Shown: positions 18,756-28,380 of the stretch, piece by piece
Layout of the letters: each line of letters opens with the position of its first letter
Numbering within the stretch: position 1 is the stretch's first letter
Assembly (NCBI RefSeq): GCF_003996985.1
Contig: NZ_RJJX01000003.1
Location: 24,646-88,645 of the forward strand
Length of the DNA: 64,000 bases
From: Ancylomarina longa
GTDB lineage: Bacteria > Bacteroidota > Bacteroidia > Bacteroidales > Marinifilaceae
Reading direction: 5' to 3'
Translations under genes and position numbers: made by a program
The notes under the pieces: model-generated
What the model was told of the DNA's origin: nothing
Seen by the model: the letters and a program-made list of their open reading frames with translations, nothing else
Database searches by the model: none

Positions 18756-19583
18756 ATGAAGAATCTATTACATTTTATCGTAAGATTTCATTTTACGATT
18801 TTATTTATTGTAATTGAAGTTTTTAGTTTGTTGTTGTTGGTTAATTACAACAATTATCAAAAAACACAATTTTTGAATTCAAGCAATTTTATTAGTGGTG
18901 GGATTTATGAGAAAATTGCAGCAGTTACAGATTATTTATCCTTATCAACAAGTAATGAGGAGTTAAATCGTGAAAATACACGTCTAAATAATTTGCTGGC
19001 AGCATCTTTCAAAATGTCTGTGGATTCGTCCTATTTGTACAATGATACATTATACCAGCAGCAATATATCTATCGAACCGCAAAAATAATCAATAATTCA
19101 GTCAATAAACAGCTTAATTATATCACTCTGGATAAAGGGGAAGTACAAGGTATAAAACCAGAAATGGCAGTAGTGACGGAAAAAGGTGTTGTTGGTGTAG
19201 TAAAGAGTGTTTCCCGGAATTTTTCAACTGTCATATCTCTTCTCAATAATCGTTTGAGAATTTCTGCTAAGATCAAAAAGAATAATTATTTTGGTTCATT
19301 AAGTTGGGATGGTAAAGATTATAGAAGAGCGCGACTTTATGAAATTCCATTTCATGTGCCTATTCAACCTGGTGATACTATCTTAACCAGTGGATATTCC
19401 TCTATATTTCCTGAAGGATTATTGCTGGGTACTGTTGATGAGGTTCAACCGTCCTCGGGAAGTAATTTTCATCAGATCGTTGTGTTATTATCTAATGATT
19501 TTAAGAGTTTGTCCTATGTTAAAGTTGTAGGAGACTTATTAAAAAAAGAGAAATTGGAGCTTGAGAAAGGAGAAGAGCAATGA
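18756..19583 (+). CDS. mreC: Rod shape-determining protein MreC
   Basis: MreC is a bitopic membrane protein linking MreB to the periplasmic elongation machinery. The 275-residue protein has one N-terminal transmembrane segment (about 9-30), a coiled-coil region (about 60-90), then the beta-rich MreC domain with the conserved GVVGVVKSVS stretch. The stop overlaps the mreD start by four bases (ATGA), so the two are translationally coupled. Confidence 0.94.
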   Translation: MKNLLHFIVRFHFTILFIVIEVFSLLLLVNYNNYQKTQFLNSSNFISGGIYEKIAAVTDYLSLSTSNEELNRENTRLNNLLAASFKMSVDSSYLYNDTLYQQQYIYRTAKIINNSVNKQLNYITLDKGEVQGIKPEMAVVTEKGVVGVVKSVSRNFSTVISLLNNRLRISAKIKKNNYFGSLSWDGKDYRRARLYEIPFHVPIQPGDTILTSGYSSIFPEGLLLGTVDEVQPSSGSNFHQIVVLLSNDFKSLSYVKVVGDLLKKEKLELEKGEEQ

Positions 19584-20098
19584 ATACTATCGCAAAAAAT
19601 TTACTTAGGTTTTTTGTTCTTATCTTTATTCAAATTGCAATATTGAATAATATTCAGATAAGTGGATTTGTAAATCCATACATCTACGTACTTTTTATTC
19701 TTCTTCTGCCATTTGAAATTCCGGGATGGTTGTTGTTGATATTATCTTTTCTGCTTGGAATTAGTATAGATATCTTTACTAATACTCTAGGAATGCATGC
19801 ATCAGCATCCGTTTTTGCTGCCTTTCTTCGTCCTTATGTGTTGAATTATTTTTCTACACGAGATGGTTATGAAGTAGGAACAAGTCCGGGAATATCTGAT
19901 TATGGATTCACATGGTTTTTAAAATATGCGTTGATAATAATTGTGGCACATCACAGTTTTTTATTTTTTATTGAAGTATTTTCATTCTCGAATATTAGCG
20001 AAACCTTGCTTCGAATAATTTTTAGTTCATTTTTCTCCTTGATTATAATTGTGATTTCTCAGTTTTTAGTTTTTAAAAATAGAACTAACTCATTGTAA
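19580..20098 (+). CDS. mreD: Rod shape-determining protein MreD
   Basis: A 172-residue, very hydrophobic protein with about five membrane segments and little family-level conservation, as is normal for MreD. Identification rests on size, topology and its position between mreC (4-base overlap) and the PBP2 gene (1-base TAATG overlap). It probably belongs to the elongasome. Confidence 0.88.
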   Translation: MNTIAKNLLRFFVLIFIQIAILNNIQISGFVNPYIYVLFILLLPFEIPGWLLLILSFLLGISIDIFTNTLGMHASASVFAAFLRPYVLNYFSTRDGYEVGTSPGISDYGFTWFLKYALIIIVAHHSFLFFIEVFSFSNISETLLRIIFSSFFSLIIIVISQFLVFKNRTNSL

Positions 20099-21936
20099 TG
20101 AATAATTTCTCAAATCGAATATATGTTATTGCAGGGATCTTTATTTTAGTAGTTCTTGTTTTTATTATTCGTTTGTTAAATCTTCAGATAATCGATGAAT
20201 CCTACAAACTGTCTGCGGAGAATAATTCACAGCGACAAGTTACACAATTCCCAGCACGCGGCTTGATCTATGATCGTAATGGGAAATTATTGGTTTACAA
20301 TCAGGCAGCCTACGATTTAATGATTATTCCTCGTCAAGTGAAACAGTTTGACACTATTGATTTGTGTAATCTTCTCGGTATTGATAAGAAAGATGCGCTA
20401 AAGCAAATCGCGAAAGCAAAAAAATATTCCTATCGGAAAGCATCTATTTTTTTAAAGCAACTGTCATCTGAACGTTATGCGGTATTGCAGGAGAAGCTTT
20501 ATAAATTTCCTGGATTTTTTGTTCAGCCGCGTACATTAAGAAAATATCCACGACAAAGTGCAGCACATGCATTGGGTTACTTGAGAGAGGTGAATAATAA
20601 GGAAATGAAAAACGATTCCTATTATTCGCAAGGGGATTATATTGGTAAGAGTGGGATTGAAAGGACTTATGAAAAAGAATTAAGAGGAGAAAAAGGAGTA
20701 GAAATATTTTGGGTAGATGTTTATAATAGAATAAAAGGCTCTTATAAAGATGGGAAGTTTGATAAACCACCAGTTTCTGGTAAAAATCTATATTCCACTT
20801 TGGATATTGGTTTACAGGAGTATGGTGAGTTGTTGATGAGCAATAAAAAGGGTGGAATTGTTGCAATTGAGCCTAATAGTGGGGAGATACTAGCAAAGAT
20901 CTCCAGTCCGGCTTATGATCCGGAAATGTTTGTAGGTAGGGCTATGAATCAAAATTATAAACGATTGGTTCAAAATGATTCACTGAAACCTTTATTTGAT
21001 CGGTCAATGATGGCATTATATCCACCAGGTTCAGTCTTCAAATTGATAAATGCTTTGATAGGATTGCAAGAGAAAGTTATTACTCCAGCTACCAGATTCG
21101 AATGTCATAATGGTTATCATGTTGGAAATTTTACGATGAAATGTCATTCACATGCATCTCCTCTCGATTTGATTCATTCTATACAACTATCATGTAATGC
21201 CTATTATGCGAATGTATTTAGATCTATTTTGGAGTATCCTAAATATGGCTCTGTTCAAAATGGATTTAAAGTTTGGCGTAAACATGTTTTATCATTTGGG
21301 TTTGGAAATAAATTAGGAGCGGATTTACCAAATGAATTGAATGGCTTTATTCCTACAACTGATTATTATAAGAAAAAATACCGACGCGAAAACTGGAGAG
21401 CATTAAATGTTATTTCCTTGGCAATAGGTCAAGGAGAGTTGCTTATTACTCCTTTACAGATGGCAAATATGGTCGCGACAATTGCCAATAGGGGGTATTA
21501 TTACATTCCCCACATTGCTAAGTATTTTGGGGATGGAGAGTTAATCGATGCTAAATTTATGAAACGCAAACAAACTAGTATTGACTCTGTTTATTACAAA
21601 CCTGTTATAGATGGAATGGAAGAGGTGATTTCCGGAGGAGAAGGTAGTACTGGAAGATTAGCAGCTATACCTGGAATAAGGGTTTGTGGAAAAACGGGAA
21701 CGGTCGAGAACCCTCATGGCGACGATCATTCTGTATTTGTAGCTTTTGCTCCTCGGGAAAATCCCAAAATTGCTATTGTTGTATATGTAGAAAATGGAGT
21801 TTGGGGAGCACGTTATGGAGCTCCAATCGCTGGACTAATGATTGAAAAATACTTGCGGGGAGAAATATCACAATCAAAGAAATGGTTAGAAAAAAGAATG
21901 ATAGAGGCCGATTTAATTCATAAGAAAAAGGAATAG
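20098..21936 (+). CDS. mrdA: Penicillin-binding protein 2 (elongation transpeptidase)
   Basis: PBP2 cross-links peptidoglycan during elongation together with RodA. The 612-residue protein has one N-terminal membrane segment and a PBP dimerization domain starting near ARGLIYDRNG. The transpeptidase domain has all three motifs: S312-x-x-K (GSVFK), S365-x-N (SCN) and K532-T-G. No residue loss is seen. It overlaps mreD by one base. Confidence 0.96.
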   Translation: MNNFSNRIYVIAGIFILVVLVFIIRLLNLQIIDESYKLSAENNSQRQVTQFPARGLIYDRNGKLLVYNQAAYDLMIIPRQVKQFDTIDLCNLLGIDKKDALKQIAKAKKYSYRKASIFLKQLSSERYAVLQEKLYKFPGFFVQPRTLRKYPRQSAAHALGYLREVNNKEMKNDSYYSQGDYIGKSGIERTYEKELRGEKGVEIFWVDVYNRIKGSYKDGKFDKPPVSGKNLYSTLDIGLQEYGELLMSNKKGGIVAIEPNSGEILAKISSPAYDPEMFVGRAMNQNYKRLVQNDSLKPLFDRSMMALYPPGSVFKLINALIGLQEKVITPATRFECHNGYHVGNFTMKCHSHASPLDLIHSIQLSCNAYYANVFRSILEYPKYGSVQNGFKVWRKHVLSFGFGNKLGADLPNELNGFIPTTDYYKKKYRRENWRALNVISLAIGQGELLITPLQMANMVATIANRGYYYIPHIAKYFGDGELIDAKFMKRKQTSIDSVYYKPVIDGMEEVISGGEGSTGRLAAIPGIRVCGKTGTVENPHGDDHSVFVAFAPRENPKIAIVVYVENGVWGARYGAPIAGLMIEKYLRGEISQSKKWLEKRMIEADLIHKKKE

Positions 21937-21973
21937 TTCGGTTTTATTTACCCAGATTTCAAGAGGAAAGAAA

Positions 21974-23398
21974 ATGACTAGAAGAACGAATTTATTAAAA
22001 AGTTTAGATTGGTGGACAATTTTATTGTACGCACTTCTTGTTTTTTTAGGATGGGTAAATATATATGCAGCAGTTTATAATGAAGGGCATCAAAGTATTT
22101 TTGATATCTCTCAAAGATATGGCAAACAACTGTTATGGATTGGTGCTGCTGGTTTTATTGCTATTATTATTTTAATTATTGAAAGTAAGTTTTTTTCTGC
22201 TTTTGCATATCCTACCTATTTATTTATGCTCTTATTACTGATTTCAGTTTTAATTTTTGGTCGGGATGTTAAGGGGGCAAGATCATGGTTTGAATTCGGA
22301 GCTATTCGTTTTCAGCCTGCAGAATTTGCAAAATTTGCAACCTGTCTGGCAATTTCGCGTTATGTCACGCAATACAATTTTAAAATACATAAGATTAAAT
22401 CCTTATTTATATCCTCACTGATTCTTTTTACACCAATGGCGTTAATTGTATTGCAAGGAGATGCAGGTTCTGCTTTGGTTTATAGTGTTTTCTTATTAGT
22501 TCTTTATAGAGAGGGATTGTCTGGGATAGTTTTGTTCTTAGGGTTTTTAGCTGCTTTGCTTTTTATCTTTACACTATTATGGTCAAAACTCACCATATTA
22601 CTCCTGATTTTGAGTGTTAGTTTGATTGCAGCTAAACTATCTGGTCTCAAATGGAAAAATTTTGGGCTTGGCATTTTAATTATGGGTGCATTCAGTTCTT
22701 TGATTTGGATTACAGGCAAGATTCTTAATTTGCACTTTTCCAGTTATTTTATTGTGATTGTATCTATGGTTTTGTGCATAATTCCATTTCTATTTTTCAC
22801 ATACAAACAGAAGTTGCGCAATGTGGCGTGGATTATACTTATTAGTTTTTGTAGTTTGTTCTATTCTTTTTCAGTAGGATACATCTTTAGTAATGTATTG
22901 GAACAACACCAGCGAACAAGAATTAATGAACTGCTTGGTATTGAATCCGATCCATATGGAGCAGGCTATAATGTTGCACAATCCAAAATTGCTATCGGAT
23001 CAGGCGGATTTACAGGGAAAGGTTTTCTTAATGGCACACAAACCAAATTTAAATTTGTCCCGGAACAGAGTACCGATTTTATATTTTGTACGGTTGGTGA
23101 AGAGTGGGGATTTGTTGGAGCAACAGTTGTACTTCTCCTGCTATTAACCTTGATTCTGCGTCTTCTTATTCTTGCTGAAAGACAAAGATCTTCATTCAGC
23201 AGAGTTTATGGATATGGGGTAGCATGTATCCTCTTTTTTCATCTGGCAGTAAATGTAGGGATGACACTTGGACTCGCTCCTGTTATAGGTATTCCTTTGC
23301 CATTTTTTAGTTATGGTGGTTCCTCCTTATGGTCATTTACCATTCTTTTATTTATCTTCCTTCGTTTAGATGCCAATCGTTTGGAGTTGTTACGCTAA
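21974..23398 (+). CDS. rodA: Rod shape-determining protein RodA (SEDS glycosyltransferase)
   Basis: RodA polymerises glycan strands with PBP2 during elongation. The 474-residue protein is longer than proteobacterial RodA (about 370) because of extra hydrophobic segments in the middle (about 180-300), a form seen in Bacteroidota. SEDS hallmarks are present: GARSWFEFG with QPAEFAKF, and the C-terminal PFFSYGGSS. Its last 47 bases overlap the convergent gene on the other strand. Confidence 0.95.
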   Translation: MTRRTNLLKSLDWWTILLYALLVFLGWVNIYAAVYNEGHQSIFDISQRYGKQLLWIGAAGFIAIIILIIESKFFSAFAYPTYLFMLLLLISVLIFGRDVKGARSWFEFGAIRFQPAEFAKFATCLAISRYVTQYNFKIHKIKSLFISSLILFTPMALIVLQGDAGSALVYSVFLLVLYREGLSGIVLFLGFLAALLFIFTLLWSKLTILLLILSVSLIAAKLSGLKWKNFGLGILIMGAFSSLIWITGKILNLHFSSYFIVIVSMVLCIIPFLFFTYKQKLRNVAWIILISFCSLFYSFSVGYIFSNVLEQHQRTRINELLGIESDPYGAGYNVAQSKIAIGSGGFTGKGFLNGTQTKFKFVPEQSTDFIFCTVGEEWGFVGATVVLLLLLTLILRLLILAERQRSSFSRVYGYGVACILFFHLAVNVGMTLGLAPVIGIPLPFFSYGGSSLWSFTILLFIFLRLDANRLELLR

Positions 23399-23975
23399 TG
23401 TTATGGTTTTGTGAGATATGCCCGAGTATGTCTGGCATGAAAGAGCGAAATTCTGCTTCAAATTCCTGATAGTAATCTGCTAGAATCTGCATTGCAAATC
23501 CAGATTGATCTGGCAGGCTGGTTCTTCTTGCCATGATATCTAAAGCTGTACTAACACCTTCCAAATCAGCATAACTTTCTAACCTTCTACTTTTTATTAA
23601 AAATGGGAGAAAGAATTTTACTTCTTTAGGGAGTTTTAAATAATTACGGATAAGAATTTCGTGGGTATTATTAACAAATTTAGACATAGCTATGGGATGG
23701 AATTGATCCCAGTACTTCGCTAAAAAATGATCGTAGAAGATATCAACAACAACTCCACCATATCGTTGGTAGCCTTTTTTTAGGCGATTGGCGCTTTTTA
23801 AAACCATCGGATGTTTATCCGTAAAGGCATCAATACTTCTATGCAGGAGAATCCCTTTTTGAATTTCCTTAGGATAGTTCTGGTATTTTTTTCCTTTGAC
23901 GTAATCACCTATAAAGTTTCCAATTTTTATTTTTTCTGAATCACCAGAGAGATATAAATGAGCTAAAAAATTCAT
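23352..23975 (-). CDS. ACP phosphodiesterase-like protein (AcpH / DUF479 family)
   Basis: A 207-residue protein of the family typified by AcpH, which removes the phosphopantetheine arm from acyl carrier protein. The N-terminal MNFLAHLYLSG, the GNFIGDYVKG segment and the LHRSIDAFTDKHP motif match the family. The metal-binding residues (D24 and the H/D residues around 46-50) appear intact, as does the later DIFYDHFLA motif. The 3' end overlaps rodA by 47 bases in convergent orientation. Activity in Bacteroidota members is not established as far as I know. Confidence 0.85.
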   Translation of the reverse strand: MNFLAHLYLSGDSEKIKIGNFIGDYVKGKKYQNYPKEIQKGILLHRSIDAFTDKHPMVLKSANRLKKGYQRYGGVVVDIFYDHFLAKYWDQFHPIAMSKFVNNTHEILIRNYLKLPKEVKFFLPFLIKSRRLESYADLEGVSTALDIMARRTSLPDQSGFAMQILADYYQEFEAEFRSFMPDILGHISQNHNISVTTPNDWHLNEGR

Positions 23976-24261
23976 AAATCTAATTTCGTATTGGCTAAAT
24001 GTAGTAAAAAAAGAGGAAGGCTGAATCTGATGCTAAGGCTTGGATAGAATTCCAGAATATTATTGATGTAAATTCCGAAAAGATGTATTCAAACCCAATA
24101 AGTTACATTGATTATAAGTCAATGTCAAATTAAACCGTAATGTTAAGGAACACGCAAAATCATCTAAAGTTAAGTGTTTGTATATTAGATTATCTCTGAT
24201 AAAGTTCCTAATTTATATCTTAATACATTTAATTTTAATTTTAACGAAAAAAGGAGAAGTT

Positions 24262-25617
24262 ATGGCTAAAAAAAATGTCATTATTATTGGTGCTGCAGGT
24301 CGTGATTTTCACAATTTCAACACCTATTTCAGAGACAATTCAGAGTACAATGTAGTTGCTTTTACAGCAGCTCAGATTCCGGATATTGATGGGAGAAAGT
24401 ATCCGGCAGAACTATCTGGAGTTTTATATCCGGAGGGAATTCCAATTTTTGCAGAGAAAGATCTCCCCAAATTGATTAAGGATTATTGTATTGATGATTG
24501 TGTCTTCTCATATTCAGATGTTTCCTATCAGAAAGTGATGGGTATAAGTGCTATTGTTAATGCTGCTGGTTCTAATTTTAAATTATTAGGTCCAGGAGAT
24601 ACTATGATAAAAAGTAATAAACCAACCATTGCTGTGGTGGCCACACGTACTGGTTGTGGTAAATCTCAAACTTCACGTAAAGTGATTGAAGCTATAATGG
24701 CTAAAGGTTTAAAGGTGATTGCAATTCGTCATCCGATGCCTTATGGTGATTTAGTTGCTCAAAAAGTGCAACGGTATGCAAAGATTGAGGATCTGAAAAA
24801 ACACCAATGTACCGTTGAAGAAATGGAGGAATACGAGCCTCATGTAATACGAGGAAATGTAATTTATGCCGGTGTGGATTATGAGGCAATTGTTCGTGCA
24901 GCAGAGGAGGATCCAGATGGTTGTGATGTGATTCTTTGGGATGGAGGAAATAATGACTTTTCTTTCTATAAACCTGATTTGACAATTACTGTTGCCGATC
25001 CACATCGTCCAGGTACCGAATTGAGTTATTATCCTGGTGAAGTAAATCTTCGATTGGCCGATATTGTTGTAATTAATAAGATGGATTCTGCTTCTCCTGA
25101 GGGAATTCAAACCGTTCGGGAGAGTATTGCAAAGGTAAATCCAAATGCAATCGTTGTGGATGGTGCTTCTCCCATTAGGGTTGATAATCCGGAATTGATT
25201 CGTGGTAAACGGGTTTTAATCGTCGAGGATGGTCCAACCTTAACTCATGGCGAGATGAAAATTGGTGCTGGTACTATTGCTGCTCGTAAATTTGGGGCTG
25301 CAGAGGAAATAGATGTTCGTCCTTTTTTGGTTGGTAAGCTTAAGGAAACATTTGAAATATATCCAAATATTGGAAATATTCTTCCGGCAATGGGGTATTC
25401 CGATCAGCAATTGAAAGACTTGGAAATTACAATTAATAATAGTGATTGCGATTCAGTGGTTATTGGAACTCCTATTGATTTGAATAGGATCATTAAGATT
25501 AATAAACCTAACACTCGTGTTTATTACGATCTAGAGGAAATTGGAGATCCCAAACTCTCTCAGATAATAGATCAATTTGTGAAAGAATATCATTTAGATA
25601 AGCAGATGGTTGAATAA
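24262..25617 (+). CDS. Predicted GTPase of the cyclic 2,3-diphosphoglycerate synthetase family
   Basis: A 451-residue cytoplasmic protein. The N-terminal domain is Rossmann-like (KNVIIIGAAGRDFHNF), with a P-loop in the middle (TRTGCGKSQTSR), then WDGGNND and a VVINKMD motif resembling the NKxD of GTPases. This matches the COG2403 family named after archaeal cyclic 2,3-diphosphoglycerate synthetase. The start at 24262 is chosen because of the GGAG ribosome-binding site just before it. The frame opens 28 codons earlier with an unlikely hydrophobic leader. No pathway neighbours are adjacent, so the true substrate is unknown. Confidence 0.82.
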   Translation: MAKKNVIIIGAAGRDFHNFNTYFRDNSEYNVVAFTAAQIPDIDGRKYPAELSGVLYPEGIPIFAEKDLPKLIKDYCIDDCVFSYSDVSYQKVMGISAIVNAAGSNFKLLGPGDTMIKSNKPTIAVVATRTGCGKSQTSRKVIEAIMAKGLKVIAIRHPMPYGDLVAQKVQRYAKIEDLKKHQCTVEEMEEYEPHVIRGNVIYAGVDYEAIVRAAEEDPDGCDVILWDGGNNDFSFYKPDLTITVADPHRPGTELSYYPGEVNLRLADIVVINKMDSASPEGIQTVRESIAKVNPNAIVVDGASPIRVDNPELIRGKRVLIVEDGPTLTHGEMKIGAGTIAARKFGAAEEIDVRPFLVGKLKETFEIYPNIGNILPAMGYSDQQLKDLEITINNSDCDSVVIGTPIDLNRIIKINKPNTRVYYDLEEIGDPKLSQIIDQFVKEYHLDKQMVE

Positions 25618-25861
25618 AATAAAATCTAAATGTAGGATTAGTTAGGAGTGGATTAAATCTGCTCCTTTCTTTTTGAATTTAACATCCGTTTGAGATTATT
25701 GTATTGGGACTTAATTTTTCATCAGTATATCTTAAAAAACACATCAAAAACCCAAACCTTATCGCTTCCTATAAGTATAAAATACTTTGTTATCCGATTA
25801 AATCAAAAAGAAAATCGAGTAGTAAAAAATGACTTTAAAAATGAAACTACTATACTAATTT

Positions 25862-28363
25862 ATGGATATTTCTATTTTATTAAGCCTAATCCAAAATACG
25901 GCTATATTAATCTGCTTTAGTATTTTATACGAATACCTTTGGATTAAAAAAAAGAATTCAATCTCCTTAAAAAATAAAATCTGTTCTGGACTTATTATTG
26001 GTGGAATTGGAATTGTTTTAATGATTTCGGGTATAAAGACTGCTCCGGGATTTGTTTTTGATACCAGATCTGTAATTCTTTCAATTTCCGGTTTATTTTT
26101 TGGAGCTATACCAACACTTGTTGCGATGCTGGTTACAGCAATTTATCGTATTTCAATTGGTGGTGAGGGATTGTACATGGGAATTGCTGTAATACTGACT
26201 TCCGGACTTATTGGTATTTATTGGAAAAAGATAAATCCTCGAATTGGAGATCAATCTCAATGGTTTGATTTGTTGTTAATGGGTTTGTTGGTGCATGTTG
26301 TAATGCTTTTTTCTACACTTTTATTACCTCAGGAGAAAATTTTAAATACGCTTTCTTACCTCATTATTCCACTATTGACAGTATATCCTTTGGGAAATAT
26401 GGTTTTAGGATTATTTATGAATAAACAGTTAGAAAACTGGCAAAATAGAGAGGCTTTATTTACTACTGAAAAAAAGTACAGTCGATTGTATAATAGTATG
26501 AATGATGTATTTATAGCAATGGATCTAAGTACTAATATTGTAGAATGTAATGCTGCATTTCGCAGTTTAATGGGATATTCCGAGAAGGAAATATTGAATT
26601 TTAAATGGAAAGACTTAACACCTGAAATATGGCATAAAAAGGACGATCAAATTATAAGAGATCAGGTTTTGGTAAAGGGTAGTTCATCCGTTTATGAGAA
26701 GGAAATGATTTGTAAGAACGGACAAGTTGTACCGGTTGAACTACGTATTCACCTTTTAATGGATGAACCTGATAATCCAGTAGTATTATGGGCTTTAGTG
26801 CGAGATATTTCCACTAGAAAAGAAGTGATTAGGCAAATTGATGATGAGAGAGTAAGATTAAAAACATTATTAGAAACGGTTCCGGAAATGATCTGGTTGA
26901 AGGATAGAAACGGAATTTATATTTCCTGTAATAAGAATTTTGCAGAATTTAATTCTATTTCAGAAGATAAATTAATCGGTTCTTCTGATGTGCAATTGTA
27001 TAATAAAGAACTTGCAGATTTTTATTATCAAAAGGATTTGGAGGTAATTGAAAGCAAAAAGGAGATACGATTTGTGTGCTGGGCAGAATCTGTAACCAAA
27101 GACAAACGTATCCTTACCGAAACGATTAAAACTCCGATGTATGATGCGGATGGTGAAATTATTGGAGTACTGGGGGTTTCTCGGGATATTTCTGAATTAA
27201 AGAAGGCAGAGCAAAAACTAAAAGCTGCATTAGAGAAAGCGAAAGAAAGCGACAAATTAAAATCAATATTTCTTGCCAATATGAGCCATGAGATTCGAAC
27301 TCCGATGAATGCTATTTTGGGTTTTTCTGAGCTGCTGGTCGATTCGGGTCTTGAGGAAGTTGAAAGGTTTCAATATGTAAATATTATTCAAAATGCCGGC
27401 AACAGATTGCTCCAAATTATTGATGACGTAGTGGATATTTCAAAATTGGAATTGAATCAGGTTTTGGTTAAAAAATCTCCATTTAATCTGTGTGCGATGT
27501 TGCAGGAAAGTGTAGAGGCCTTTAAAGGAGATGATATTTTATCCAATAAACCACAGGTTAGTTTGTATTTGGAGGACAACAAAAAACGTAGGTTTTTAAA
27601 TATTAATACCGATCGAAATAGAACTCAGCAAATATTGGATAATTTAATTAGTAATGCCATAAAATTTACCAATTCAGGTAGGATAGAAGTTGGTTATTCG
27701 GTACGGGAGGTAGAAAATAAATCATTTGTACAGATATTTGTATCGGATCAGGGAATAGGTATTCCAAAGGAAAAACAAGAGATTATTTTTGAACGATTTA
27801 GGCAAGGAGATGAGGATGATTTTATAGATGGTACAGGTTTAGGATTAAGTATATCAAAAGGGCTGGTAGGATTATTAGGAGGTAAGATTTGGTTCGATTC
27901 AGAAGTCGGAAAGGGAAGTACTTTCTACTTTACGATACCACTTTCAGAGGACGAAAAAGGGAAAGAATCTAAGTCTATCGGGAGAGCTACCTATGAGAAT
28001 TTAAATCAAAAAACCATATTGATTGCAGAGAATGATTATAATTCTTTTTTGTATGTAAAAAAGCTTTTTGATGGGGAAAATGTAAAAATCTTCTATGCGG
28101 AGAATGGCGTCGAGATGATGAATAGTTTTAGGGACACCAATCCGGATTTATTAATTATGGATGTGAATATTCCAGGAAAGGATGGATTGGAATGTTTGGA
28201 GGAGTTGAAAAATAGAGCTGTTGATACCAGGATTATCGTGCAAACAGCTTTTGTATTAAAGGAAGAGGAAGATAAATGTCGCCAGGCAGGATGCCATGGA
28301 TATCTTACCAAACCGTTTAATAAAGCTCAATTATTTGAAGAGATCAGGAAAGCCCTATCTTAA
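25862..28363 (+). CDS. Hybrid sensor histidine kinase with LytS-like 5TM sensor, two PAS domains and a receiver
   Basis: A membrane two-component sensor of 833 residues. Order: five to six membrane segments resembling the 5TMR-LYT module (about 1-190), PAS 1 (about 205-320), PAS 2 (about 330-450) and a short coiled coil. Then come HisKA with phospho-acceptor H476 (MSHEIRTP), HATPase with GTGLGLS, and a receiver with phospho-acceptor D767 and the late lysine in TKPF. The neighbours do not include a DNA-binding response regulator, so output must go through another partner or the fused receiver. The ligand is unknown. LytS-type modules sense envelope or small-metabolite signals in other bacteria. 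Confidence 0.92.
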   Translation: MDISILLSLIQNTAILICFSILYEYLWIKKKNSISLKNKICSGLIIGGIGIVLMISGIKTAPGFVFDTRSVILSISGLFFGAIPTLVAMLVTAIYRISIGGEGLYMGIAVILTSGLIGIYWKKINPRIGDQSQWFDLLLMGLLVHVVMLFSTLLLPQEKILNTLSYLIIPLLTVYPLGNMVLGLFMNKQLENWQNREALFTTEKKYSRLYNSMNDVFIAMDLSTNIVECNAAFRSLMGYSEKEILNFKWKDLTPEIWHKKDDQIIRDQVLVKGSSSVYEKEMICKNGQVVPVELRIHLLMDEPDNPVVLWALVRDISTRKEVIRQIDDERVRLKTLLETVPEMIWLKDRNGIYISCNKNFAEFNSISEDKLIGSSDVQLYNKELADFYYQKDLEVIESKKEIRFVCWAESVTKDKRILTETIKTPMYDADGEIIGVLGVSRDISELKKAEQKLKAALEKAKESDKLKSIFLANMSHEIRTPMNAILGFSELLVDSGLEEVERFQYVNIIQNAGNRLLQIIDDVVDISKLELNQVLVKKSPFNLCAMLQESVEAFKGDDILSNKPQVSLYLEDNKKRRFLNINTDRNRTQQILDNLISNAIKFTNSGRIEVGYSVREVENKSFVQIFVSDQGIGIPKEKQEIIFERFRQGDEDDFIDGTGLGLSISKGLVGLLGGKIWFDSEVGKGSTFYFTIPLSEDEKGKESKSIGRATYENLNQKTILIAENDYNSFLYVKKLFDGENVKIFYAENGVEMMNSFRDTNPDLLIMDVNIPGKDGLECLEELKNRAVDTRIIVQTAFVLKEEEDKCRQAGCHGYLTKPFNKAQLFEEIRKALS

Positions 28364-28380
28364 AAACATTATTTCTGTTT

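Noticed and set aside
25690-25920. 76-codon plus-strand frame before the histidine kinase gene
   Set aside because: It overlaps the kinase start in another frame, and its composition is that of translated AT-rich spacer. No ribosome-binding site.
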